A stretch of DNA of 24,188 nt. Origin: Pseudomonadota bacterium. Lineage in GTDB: Bacteria > Desulfobacterota > Anaeroferrophillalia > Anaeroferrophillales > Tharpellaceae. The position numbers were made by a program, and so were the translations under genes. Below the pieces are notes generated by a model. It was not told the DNA's origin, did no database searches, and saw nothing but the letters and a program-made list of their open reading frames with translations. Positions 14,458 to 21,131 of this stretch are shown here, one piece after another. How positions within the stretch are numbered: position 1 is the stretch's first letter; every line of letters starts with the position of its first letter. The stretch lies in assembly GCA_015486505.1 (NCBI GenBank), contig WFRP01000187.1, positions 1-24,188 on the forward strand. Direction: 5' to 3'.

Positions 14458-15759
14458 TCAAACCTGTGTTTTTCCCGGCACCGTAAACGTCACCGTGCAG
14501 CCCGCGCCGGGCTTGGTCGACAGGGAAAATTCACCGCCGAGCAGGCGGACTCTCTGGACCATACTGGTTAATCCCAGCCCGGCCGCGTTGCGCTCGCTGC
14601 CATCAGCATAATCCGAACTGAAACCAACCCCGTCATCCCGAATCCGGAAACAGACGCTATCATCGGCCACCTCGGCTTCAAGCAGCAGCAGCGAAGCCTG
14701 CGCGTGTTTGGCGACATTATTAAGCGCCTCCTGCACAATCCGGTAAACGTGACGGGCCGCTTCATCGCTGAAACAGCCTTCGAGATCCGGAACCGAGATT
14801 GAAACCTTAAGATCATTTAAAGCGGCAAAATTATTCGCCAGATGGGCCAAAGCACCGCCCAAGCCCAAATCTTCAAGGATTACCGGACTTAAATCATGCG
14901 AAAGCCGCCGGACATCCTCAATAATCTGGGCGATGAACTGCCGGGCTTTGCGGCAGTCATCGCGGTTAACTTCATCATCGATGCCCTTCTCAACCCTGAA
15001 CACCTGCATCTTCAACGCCGCTAAAGATTGGCACAAACCATCGTGCAGTTCATCAGCCAGCTGCTGACGTTCATCATCCTGAACCCGGAAAAGTTTTTCG
15101 GACAATTCCCGCAGTTGTTCCTGAGTGATATCCAGCGGCGCCTCTGACCGGTTTTCCGGGCCCGACTGCGGGCCGTCGGAATCGGCAATCGGCGGCGACT
15201 GATTTTTACAGTCAAAATAATGCCGTAACGACAACCAGACCAAAATCAGACAGGCCAGCAATAAAACCGACCAGACCGGCGCCTTAAGTCGAGTCCGCGC
15301 CACTAAAGCCCGCTGCATAAGAGCGTCATTCAAGGTCCGCGCCTGCCGGCAGAAATCTTTCAATCCCGAAGCTCCCGGCTGCGGCGGCCGCATCACCTCA
15401 CACCAGTGCGCCCGCAGAGACTGCAGCAACGCGGCAATTTCCGCGTTCTTAATCCGGGACAGATGTTTACCGTTAAGTAGCCCGCCTTTTAAAAGCAGAT
15501 CAATCTCAGGCAGGGGCCCCGCCTTACAGTCTCCGCATTTTTCCGAGTTATCGGCAAAGGGCTGACGCGGCTCAACCTTCTCGACCCGGGGCGGCCGTAA
15601 AGCGCAGAATAAAATTCTCCGGGCCAGCAGCGACTGTTCACAGGTAACATCGCTATAATGCAGGCGGTAAACAACATAGAAAAGGTTCAAAAAGAGCAGA
15701 ACCACGATGAGAACGCCCAGACTGTTGAAGATTGATGCTTTAAGTGAAGGCTGCATCAT
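14458..15759 (-). CDS. NarX/DegS-type sensor histidine kinase (HisKA_3)
   Basis: A 433-residue membrane kinase. TM1 is about 14-31, an extracytoplasmic domain about 32-160, TM2 about 162-178. A coiled linker leads to the HisKA_3 box DDERQQLADELHDGLCQSLA (228-247), phosphorylated on H239, then an HATPase_c domain with EALNNVAKHA (N box), DDGVGF (G1) and AGLGLTSM (G2). The sensor domain has several cysteines (C40, C52, C75, C78, C120, C137), including CGDC, so metal, redox or disulfide sensing is conceivable but unproven. It probably phosphorylates the NarL-type regulator at 13300. The start has no strong Shine-Dalgarno sequence and lies 75 bp after the helicase gene; two adjacent ATGs are possible. 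Confidence 0.92.
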   Translation of the reverse strand: MMQPSLKASIFNSLGVLIVVLLFLNLFYVVYRLHYSDVTCEQSLLARRILFCALRPPRVEKVEPRQPFADNSEKCGDCKAGPLPEIDLLLKGGLLNGKHLSRIKNAEIAALLQSLRAHWCEVMRPPQPGASGLKDFCRQARTLNDALMQRALVARTRLKAPVWSVLLLACLILVWLSLRHYFDCKNQSPPIADSDGPQSGPENRSEAPLDITQEQLRELSEKLFRVQDDERQQLADELHDGLCQSLAALKMQVFRVEKGIDDEVNRDDCRKARQFIAQIIEDVRRLSHDLSPVILEDLGLGGALAHLANNFAALNDLKVSISVPDLEGCFSDEAARHVYRIVQEALNNVAKHAQASLLLLEAEVADDSVCFRIRDDGVGFSSDYADGSERNAAGLGLTSMVQRVRLLGGEFSLSTKPGAGCTVTFTVPGKTQV

Positions 15760-15834
15760 TATTCAAACCCGGACTTATCTGCAAACTGTTTCAACATCTC
15801 ACGATTACTCACAATCACCTGCAGTCACCCACAG

Positions 15835-18519
15835 TTACGCCAGAAATTCCGCCGTCCTTTTGACAATCTCACCACCGGAAATCACATAAAGATCGGAATC
15901 CGGCAGTGCCGAGCGCAACCGCGCCCCGTATGATTTTTCGACCAGACGCCGGTCACAGATAACGATGACCCCGCGATCCTCCCGGCTCCGGACCAGGCGG
16001 CCGGCCCCCTGTTTCAATTTCAGCGCCGTCTGCGGCAGCGAGTAGTCATAAAAAGGATTACCGCCGCGGGCGGCGATATATTCAAGCCGCGCCATCAAGA
16101 CCGGGTCGCTGGGCACTTGAAACGGCAGTTTGACAATCACCAGACATTCAAGCGCCCGACCCTTGACATCAACCCCCTCCCAGAAACTGTCGGTGGCAAA
16201 AAGAGCGGTATTCCGATTATTTTTCAGTTCATCAAGAAGCCATTGGCGCTGGCCCTCGCCCTGGAGCAAAAGACGCACCCCGCGCCGACGCAGGGAGTCG
16301 CGACAGATTGACGCTGCCGATTTCATCGCCCGGTACGAGGTAAACAGAACCAGCGCCCGGCCGCCGACCCGACTGAGCAACGTATCGAGAAAAAGGGCCA
16401 GGGAGGCAATAAAATCCGGCTGATTCGGCAGCGGCAGATCCCGCGGCACCATCACCAGGGCATTCTTGCGATAATCAAAAGGACTCGCCAGAATCAGTGA
16501 TTTAAGCAGCCGCGAACGATGACGCTCTGAAAGTCCGACCCGGTTGATAAAAAAATTAAACGATTTATCGACCGCAATCGTGGCTGAAACCATAATCATA
16601 CTTTTCAGCCGCGCATAAAGCATCTCCTCAAGCAGTGCACCGACTGCAAGCGGCGCCAGGACGATCTTGAAATTGCGACGCCGGCCGCCGGAAACTTCAA
16701 TCCAGGCGATAAGATCGGCCTGCGCCTTCATTTTCAGAAAAAAGCGGGCGACAAAATCAACCTGATCCTGCAGCCGCACCAGCGCCGCCTGAAATTCACC
16801 CTGCCAGCCCCGAAAAAAATCTTCGGGCAGTAATTTTTCTTCCAAACCGGCTTCAAGCCGGGCGTCAAGCTCAAGAAGCGCCTTGATTACGCTCTGCGCC
16901 TCTTCGATAAAGATTTCAACTTTATCCTTAAGAGCCTGCTGCCAGCCCGGCAGCGCCCGCTCCCTGGCCGTCACCCTGAATTTGAAAGAGCCCTCAATAA
17001 TTTCACCATCAGGGACCAACTCCGTGACCAGAACCTCGCGCCAGGCGGCAAAATGACCCTCGAGATCCTGGGCCAGCATCATAACCGCCGGTTCCGCCTC
17101 ACCCTCAATCCGGGACGCGAGCGCCGCGCGGAAATCGCCGCAGCGCCGATTTTTTGGCCCCGCGATCAGCAGATCCTGCCCCAGCCGCCGCCGCAGCCGC
17201 CGCAACAGACCCAACTCCGGCCGCCGGCTATGGCTTAAACGGTTAAGCTGCATCAGCATCCCGATCTGCGATACACTTTCACCAAGATAACCGGTCGCGG
17301 CTTCCTCTAAATGATGGGCCTCATCCATCACCAGAGCTTCATAACGCGGCAGAACCCCGGAATCGGGCGGAAACTGCAGATCCGCCATCAAAAGATGATG
17401 ATTCACCACCAGGAGCTGGGCTTCCGCGGCCTGACGCCGGGCCCGGTAAAAAAAACAGCGGCCGAAATCAGGACAACGAGAAAAGCGGCAGGCATCGGCA
17501 TCGCTGGCAACCATCTCCCAGGCCGCGGCACTCGGCAGCGCGGGGAAATCAGCCCGGCTGCCGTCGTTTGTGGTCCCGGCCCACTCCAGCAGGGCCACAA
17601 GTTCAGCGTCAGCGGCCTCATTACCGCTCTTAAGTTCAGCCCGCAGCTCTTGCGCCCGGCGTCTGCATAAATAATTGCCCCGGCCTTTGATCAAAGTCGC
17701 CTTGATCGGCAGATTCAGATGCTCAATTAAAAGCGGCAGATCCTTATGCAGCAGCTGCTCCTGCAGATTTATGGTATTGGTCGAAATTACGACCCGCTGA
17801 TGATGACGCAGGGCCCAGAGGGCGGCCGGAATCAGATAAGCCAGACTTTTCCCGACCCCGGTTCCGGCCTCAGCCAGGAGAAAATTCTCCTGATTAAAAG
17901 CCTCAATCACAGCCCGGGCGAGATCAGCCTGTTCGGCCCGAAACTCAAAACTCGGCAACGCCCGGGCCAGCGCCCCCTGCGGATGAAAATACTCGGCCAC
18001 CAGATCAAGTTTGAGCGGTGCTATCTCTTCTGTAACCAGAGCTTCAACCACCGCGTAAACCCGGGTCAGCGCATTATCGGTAATATAAAAAGCGATCCCT
18101 TCCGCGCCGAAAAGCGACGCTACCCGCAAATCGGCATCCGACGGCGTCAGATTGCCGGACGGATGGTTATGAATCACCACTTCACCGGCTTTGACCTGCC
18201 GCGAAAGCGCCGGCGTCATCGCCTGATTGCCCCGGGCTAAAGCTTCAACTTCGCCGACTTTATCACCGACAAAACGCCCGCGAAAAAAAACTTCATTGCC
18301 GGCAGCGGCCGCGATCTCCTGCCGCATCAATTCAATTACGACCGGCGCCAGATAAAAATCAGCGCCCCGGCCGGGGTTTTCTGAATTTGCAGTGGCCGCA
18401 GCCATCTTCCCGGCCGGAGCCGGAGCCGTTACCGCCGCCGGGGAAATAGTATTAGAATCAGACAATGGCAAATCCGGCAAAAGCGCCGGTAAAATCAGAC
18501 CATTCACTTTCAAGTTCAT
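15835..18519 (-). CDS. JAB/RadC-like domain fused to DinG/XPD-type Fe-S helicase
   Basis: An 894-residue protein from the chosen start. A low-complexity Ala/Pro N-terminus is followed by a JAB (JAMM/RadC-like) domain with E76 and VIHNHPSGNLTPSD (115-128), giving the H-x-H-x8-D metal set H117/H119/D128. The remainder is a DinG-like superfamily 2 helicase: AEAGTGVGKS (Walker A), four cysteines C285, C344, C349 and C355 placed for the XPD-type 4Fe-4S cluster, DEAH (399-402), ALVLFTSYRA, SFWEGVDVKG and QGAGRLVRS (motif VI). DinG-type enzymes unwind 5'-tailed DNA, D-loops or R-loops. The JAB role (peptidase, or structural as in RadC) is not established. The start is uncertain: ATG at 18519 overlaps acyP by 62 bp without a clear Shine-Dalgarno; ATGs at 18603 and 18408 are alternatives. 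Confidence 0.88.
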   Translation of the reverse strand: MNLKVNGLILPALLPDLPLSDSNTISPAAVTAPAPAGKMAAATANSENPGRGADFYLAPVVIELMRQEIAAAAGNEVFFRGRFVGDKVGEVEALARGNQAMTPALSRQVKAGEVVIHNHPSGNLTPSDADLRVASLFGAEGIAFYITDNALTRVYAVVEALVTEEIAPLKLDLVAEYFHPQGALARALPSFEFRAEQADLARAVIEAFNQENFLLAEAGTGVGKSLAYLIPAALWALRHHQRVVISTNTINLQEQLLHKDLPLLIEHLNLPIKATLIKGRGNYLCRRRAQELRAELKSGNEAADAELVALLEWAGTTNDGSRADFPALPSAAAWEMVASDADACRFSRCPDFGRCFFYRARRQAAEAQLLVVNHHLLMADLQFPPDSGVLPRYEALVMDEAHHLEEAATGYLGESVSQIGMLMQLNRLSHSRRPELGLLRRLRRRLGQDLLIAGPKNRRCGDFRAALASRIEGEAEPAVMMLAQDLEGHFAAWREVLVTELVPDGEIIEGSFKFRVTARERALPGWQQALKDKVEIFIEEAQSVIKALLELDARLEAGLEEKLLPEDFFRGWQGEFQAALVRLQDQVDFVARFFLKMKAQADLIAWIEVSGGRRRNFKIVLAPLAVGALLEEMLYARLKSMIMVSATIAVDKSFNFFINRVGLSERHRSRLLKSLILASPFDYRKNALVMVPRDLPLPNQPDFIASLALFLDTLLSRVGGRALVLFTSYRAMKSAASICRDSLRRRGVRLLLQGEGQRQWLLDELKNNRNTALFATDSFWEGVDVKGRALECLVIVKLPFQVPSDPVLMARLEYIAARGGNPFYDYSLPQTALKLKQGAGRLVRSREDRGVIVICDRRLVEKSYGARLRSALPDSDLYVISGGEIVKRTAEFLA

Positions 18520-18730
18520 CAACCCGGGCCGCTTTCGGCCCGACCCGGCACCACTTCTGCAGCAGTAACAAAGCATTTTCCGGACCTTCGGCAAGGATCT
18601 CAACCCGACCGTCAGACCGGTTCCAGACCTTCCCGCTCAGACCCAGCTCGCGGGCCTTATCTTTAGTTGAAGCCCGAAACCAGACCCCCTGCACCCGGCC
18701 ACCGACAATTATATGCAGTCGTTTTTCCAT
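18458..18730 (-). CDS. acyP: Acylphosphatase
   Basis: A 90-residue protein of standard acylphosphatase length. GRVQGVWFRAST (11-22) includes the phosphate loop and catalytic R19; VWNRSDGRVEILAEG (35-49) includes catalytic N37. It hydrolyses the carboxyl-phosphate bond of small acyl phosphates such as carbamoyl or 1,3-bisphosphoglycerate. The start is the ATG at 18730; upstream in-frame codons are read from repeat DNA and are not credible. The Shine-Dalgarno sequence (AAGG at 18736-18739, 5-base spacer) is supplied by the edge of repeat unit A4. Its 3' end overlaps the JAB-helicase gene. Two tandem A units separate it from the upstream phosphoglycerate mutase. Confidence 0.93.
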   Translation of the reverse strand: MEKRLHIIVGGRVQGVWFRASTKDKARELGLSGKVWNRSDGRVEILAEGPENALLLLQKWCRVGPKAARVDELESEWSDFTGAFAGFAIV

Positions 18731-18864
18731 TAGTACCTTACAGGTTATTTTCGGTTTGAAAAAACAAGAAAATGTTCTGATAAGAGGACTTATTTGCGAC
18801 CATTGGAAGTGCCCTTGGGTGCGGGCCGAAAAGGCCTGTTTGGGTTGCGGAGATAGTTCCCGCA
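18730..18864 (+). repeat. Repeat unit A, copy A4 (first of tandem pair)
   Basis: A long-form unit from TTAGTACC to TTCCCGCA, joined directly to A5. Read on the minus strand its first bases give GTAAGGTACTA directly before the acyP ATG. The middle segment with TTGGAAGTGCCC is retained. Confidence 0.85.
18736..18740 (-). promoter_or_regulatory. Repeat-derived ribosome-binding site of acyP
   Basis: On the minus strand TAAGG is followed by TACTA and the ATG at 18730. The same bases are the conserved edge of every unit A, so the translation signal comes from the repeat. Confidence 0.6.
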
Positions 18865-18973
18865 TTAGTACCTTACAGGTTATTTTCTTGTAAAAAAACA
18901 AGAAAATGTTCTGATAAGAGTACTTATTTGCGGGCCAAAAAGGCCCGATTAGGTTGCGGAGATAGTTCCCGCA
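18865..18973 (+). repeat. Repeat unit A, copy A5 (short form, second of tandem pair)
   Basis: A directly repeated unit that lacks the roughly 28 bases between two TGCG motifs found in A4, consistent with deletion between short direct repeats. It has a perfect ATTTTCTTG/CAAGAAAAT stem. It ends in CCCGCA, then TTAG, 10 bp from the gpmA stop. Confidence 0.82.
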
Positions 18974-18983
18974 TTAGTATAAA

Positions 18984-19583
18984 TCAAAGCCCCTTTTTCG
19001 CAACCGTAAAATCCCCGTCCAGATGGTAGACCTGCGGCTGAGCCGTGCCCACTTCAATTTCAGCAATTTCCTCAGGCGTAAGTTTCTCAATCATCATTAT
19101 CAGAGAACGAATCACATTACCGTGGGCAACGAGCAAAACATTTTTTTCCAGCCGCAAGTCCTCACCTATCACCTGCCGGACAAAAGGCTGGACCCTGAGG
19201 CCCAATTCCCGCAGGCTCTCGCCGCCGGGCGGGGCGACATTGTAACTGCGATGCATAAGGTTGTAGGCCTCAACGCCGTATTCCGCCTTGACCCGCTCCT
19301 TGTTCAAGCCCTGGAGAAGGCCGTAATTTTTCTCAATCAACAAAGGCTCGGTAATCAACGGCACAAATTGGCCCAGTTTTTCCAGAAAAAGCGCCGCCGT
19401 ATCCCGGGCCCGGGAGAGCGGCGAGGCATAAGCGATATCAATCCGCAAGCCCGGACACTGCAAAGCCGCGGCAATCGCCTCACCCCGCCCGGTCTCGGTC
19501 AGCGGCACATCCACCGATCCGGTTAACCGGTTTTCCTCATTCCAGAGCGACTGCCCATGCCGCATCAAAACTAAAATCGCCAT
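18984..19583 (-). CDS. gpmA: 2,3-bisphosphoglycerate-dependent phosphoglycerate mutase
   Basis: A 199-residue histidine-phosphatase-superfamily enzyme. LMRHGQSLWNEENRLTGSVD (6-25) carries catalytic H9 and R8. SPLSRARDTA gives R58/R60, EKNYGLLQGLNK (84-95) carries the general-acid E84 in the position of E-R-H-Y-G, RSYNVAPPGGESL is mutase-typical, and AHGNVIRSL (153-161) carries the second histidine H154. It interconverts 3- and 2-phosphoglycerate in glycolysis/gluconeogenesis. It is shorter than the 230-250 residue E. coli form, as in the compact dPGM subgroup; the KNYG variant of RHYG is mildly unusual. The ATG has AAGGA 7 bases upstream. Tandem repeat units flank it on both sides, beginning 33 bp upstream. 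Confidence 0.9.
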   Translation of the reverse strand: MAILVLMRHGQSLWNEENRLTGSVDVPLTETGRGEAIAAALQCPGLRIDIAYASPLSRARDTAALFLEKLGQFVPLITEPLLIEKNYGLLQGLNKERVKAEYGVEAYNLMHRSYNVAPPGGESLRELGLRVQPFVRQVIGEDLRLEKNVLLVAHGNVIRSLIMMIEKLTPEEIAEIEVGTAQPQVYHLDGDFTVAKKGL

Positions 19584-19615
19584 CTGTTTTCCTTATTGCC
19601 GGTTTCGATTAAATT

Positions 19616-19763
19616 TTAGTACCTTACAGGTTATTTTCTGTACCAAAAAACAAGATTTAATAATCAGAAAATGTTCTGATAAGAGTACTTATTTGCGACC
19701 ATCGGAAGTGCCCTTGGGTGCGGGCTACAAAGCTCTGTTTGGGTTGCGGGTTTTATTCCCGCA
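19616..19763 (+). repeat. Repeat unit A, copy A6 (first of second tandem pair)
   Basis: A longest-form unit (148 bp). It has both the ATTTAATA-type insert of about 13 bp and the middle CGGAAGTGCCC segment. Hairpins include GGGCT/AGCTC with a G-U pair and TGCGGG/CCCGCA. It joins A7 without a spacer. Confidence 0.85.
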
Positions 19764-19912
19764 TTAGTACCTTACAGGTTATTTTCTGCACAAAAAAACA
19801 AGATTTAATATCCAGAAAATGTTCTGATAAGAGTACTTATTTGCGACCATCGGAAGTGCCCTTGGGTGCGGGGCACAAAGCCCTGTTTGGGTTGCGGGAG
19901 TTAGTTCCCGCA
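19764..19912 (+). repeat. Repeat unit A, copy A7 (second of second tandem pair)
   Basis: A 149-bp unit nearly identical to A6. Differences cluster in hairpin arms and loops: GGGGC/GCCC replaces GGGCT/AGCTC, and the last stem is extended to TGCGGGA/TCCCGCA. It is followed by TTAG and about 70 bp of AT-rich DNA without a gene. Confidence 0.85.
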
Positions 19913-19983
19913 TTAGTTAATATATTGAATATATCATAAAATACAAGAAAGGTTCATCAATGGAATAGATTTCCCGTCACCTT

Positions 19984-20361
19984 TCAGAATACTTTTTCCG
20001 CACCTGAATACACTTCCTCAATTTTCAATGCGGCCGCCGCATGCCCCGGATGCTTTTCCGGATTCCAGGTTTTCATATCATCAAATATTTCACCTTCCCG
20101 ATGATATTCAATAGAGCCTTTGGCCTGATATGCGGTGCCGTCTTTGGTGATGAACAAGACCGCACCTTTGCTGCCGGATAAGATATTCTTCCTGGTTTTA
20201 TCAAAATAATTGTCGGCGATAACGATTAAATCCTCGCCGAATCTGGCGGTACAGGTAATATAAACTGAATTTGGAATACCGTCTTTATCAACTGTCGTAA
20301 AAATGATTTTCTCTTCCCGGTTCAACCACGCCTTGTTTACCTTCTCCGGTAATTTTGCCAT
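19984..20361 (-). CDS. Pyridoxamine 5'-phosphate oxidase-family (split-barrel flavin-binding) protein
   Basis: A 125-residue single-domain protein. FTTVDKDGIPNSVYITCTA (21-39) is the typical first hairpin of the PNPOx-like split barrel. LIVIADNYFDKTRKNI (45-60), with the K-T-R-x-N phosphate-contact stretch, and GAVLFI follow, as in small FMN-binding members. Members of this subgroup are usually flavin- or F420-dependent reductases or haem/FMN-binding proteins of unclear substrate; it is too short and divergent to be called PdxH. AAGGAGGG stands 4 bases before the ATG, a strong site. The composite repeat E3 begins 38 bp upstream, so little room remains for a native promoter. No clear operon partner. 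Confidence 0.82.
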   Translation of the reverse strand: MAKLPEKVNKAWLNREEKIIFTTVDKDGIPNSVYITCTARFGEDLIVIADNYFDKTRKNILSGSKGAVLFITKDGTAYQAKGSIEYHREGEIFDDMKTWNPEKHPGHAAAALKIEEVYSGAEKVF

Positions 20362-20398
20362 TTTGCCCTCCTTATCAAATGCTCTCTTAATTTTTTTC

Positions 20399-20717
20399 GT
20401 AACTATTCAGCCAAATTTCACCCCCCACCTTCTGGAGGGGGCGGGGGTGGTTTTTCGTAACGATTTCGTTGTTTTTCGGAAGCGAGCGGGAGCCCATTAG
20501 TACCTTACAGGTTTTTTTCGACAGTTTTTTTCAACTGTGGGTACGGGCCGAAAAGGTTCGATTGGGTTGCGGGAGTCTGTTCCCGCATTAGCATTGCAAC
20601 TGTTTGAGCGTAAGCGAGTTTTGCAAGGCGGGCGCAGCGAGCTTAAAGGAAAAACAGAAATCTTAACGCCTGGCGGAGAAAAACCGCGCCCGACCCCGGA
20701 TTCGGCTGAATAGTTAC
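20399..20717 (+). mobile_element. Composite repeat element, copy E3, with 8-bp target-site duplication
   Basis: It starts GTAACTATTCAGCC (20399) and ends with the exact inverse at 20704-20717. Both flanks are TTTTTTTC (20391-20398 and 20718-20725), an 8-bp direct repeat, although a low-complexity one. Modules are C (20399-20496, with G-rich 20434-20450), a shortened unit A (20497-20587) and B (20588-20717). It has no coding capacity. It lies 38 bp upstream of the PNPOx-like start and 9 bp beyond the stop of the 20727-21107 gene. Confidence 0.82.
20497..20587 (+). repeat. Repeat unit A, copy A8 (internally deleted, inside E3)
   Basis: It keeps the TTAGTACCTTACAGG start and the TGCGGGA/TCCCGCA end hairpin followed by TTAG. 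The centre is replaced by a short ACAGTT/AACTGT palindrome, so the ATAAG hairpin is lost. Confidence 0.7.
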
Positions 20718-20726
20718 TTTTTTTCT

Positions 20727-21107
20727 TCAAATATCCAGCCGCACCCATCTCGTACAATAACGATTGGCGGTTTCAAGATATTTTCGGGGCGCTTGATCAG
20801 TATTTATGTAGATTGAAAATGCTTCCGACGCCAACCGGCAGATTATCATTCCGGATTCCAGATCATATATCTCTTCCCCGGCAACCAGGCTGATTTTACC
20901 GACAATCTTTTGCGGTTCAATCTCACCATCATCAAATTCTATCAAGGCTATCTGGGCCAGAGTATGAAATTCATGTTTGCTGTGAACCGGCGAAACTGTA
21001 GTAAAAGAACGAATATAGGTGGCATCGGTAAGAGCCATCTCAGGAATAACAATTACCGATTTACAATTGATGTTTTCTCCGGCCGATAAAGTAATTCTGA
21101 TTTTCAT
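20727..21107 (-). CDS. Small protein of unknown function, third gene of sensory cassette
   Basis: A 126-residue protein I do not recognise. It looks mostly beta-stranded with alternating hydrophobic residues, acidic overall in the middle (EFDDGEIEP, 57-65), with no signal peptide or membrane segment and two cysteines (C15, C118). It begins 24 bp after the hybrid kinase stop on the same strand, so it probably belongs to the same transcript and may be a partner or output of that system. The ribosome-binding site is weak (GGGA about 12 bases upstream), so coupling is plausible. Its stop codon lies 1 bp from the target duplication of E3, so the 3' end could have been altered by the insertion. It may also be a chance frame, but length and operon position favour a gene. 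Confidence 0.6.
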   Translation of the reverse strand: MKIRITLSAGENINCKSVIVIPEMALTDATYIRSFTTVSPVHSKHEFHTLAQIALIEFDDGEIEPQKIVGKISLVAGEEIYDLESGMIICRLASEAFSIYINTDQAPRKYLETANRYCTRWVRLDI

Positions 21108-21131
21108 AATATTATTATTCCCAGGAGACGG

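Noticed and set aside
18731..18901. N-terminal extension of acyP reading through the repeat (147-residue frame)
   Set aside because: The extra 57 residues are translated repeat unit A. The acylphosphatase domain is complete from the ATG at 18730, which has its own Shine-Dalgarno.
18730..19912. CRISPR array or integron-type attC array from the tandem units
   Set aside because: The repeats are about 109-149 bp with no unique spacers of regular length, no cas or integrase genes, and no GTTRRRY-type core sites at unit borders.
19718..19939. Short frames within repeats (also 137-343, 1877-2158, 20497-20757, 23830-24165)
   Set aside because: The peptides recur only because the DNA repeats. They have no ribosome-binding sites or recognisable domains, and they cross module borders.
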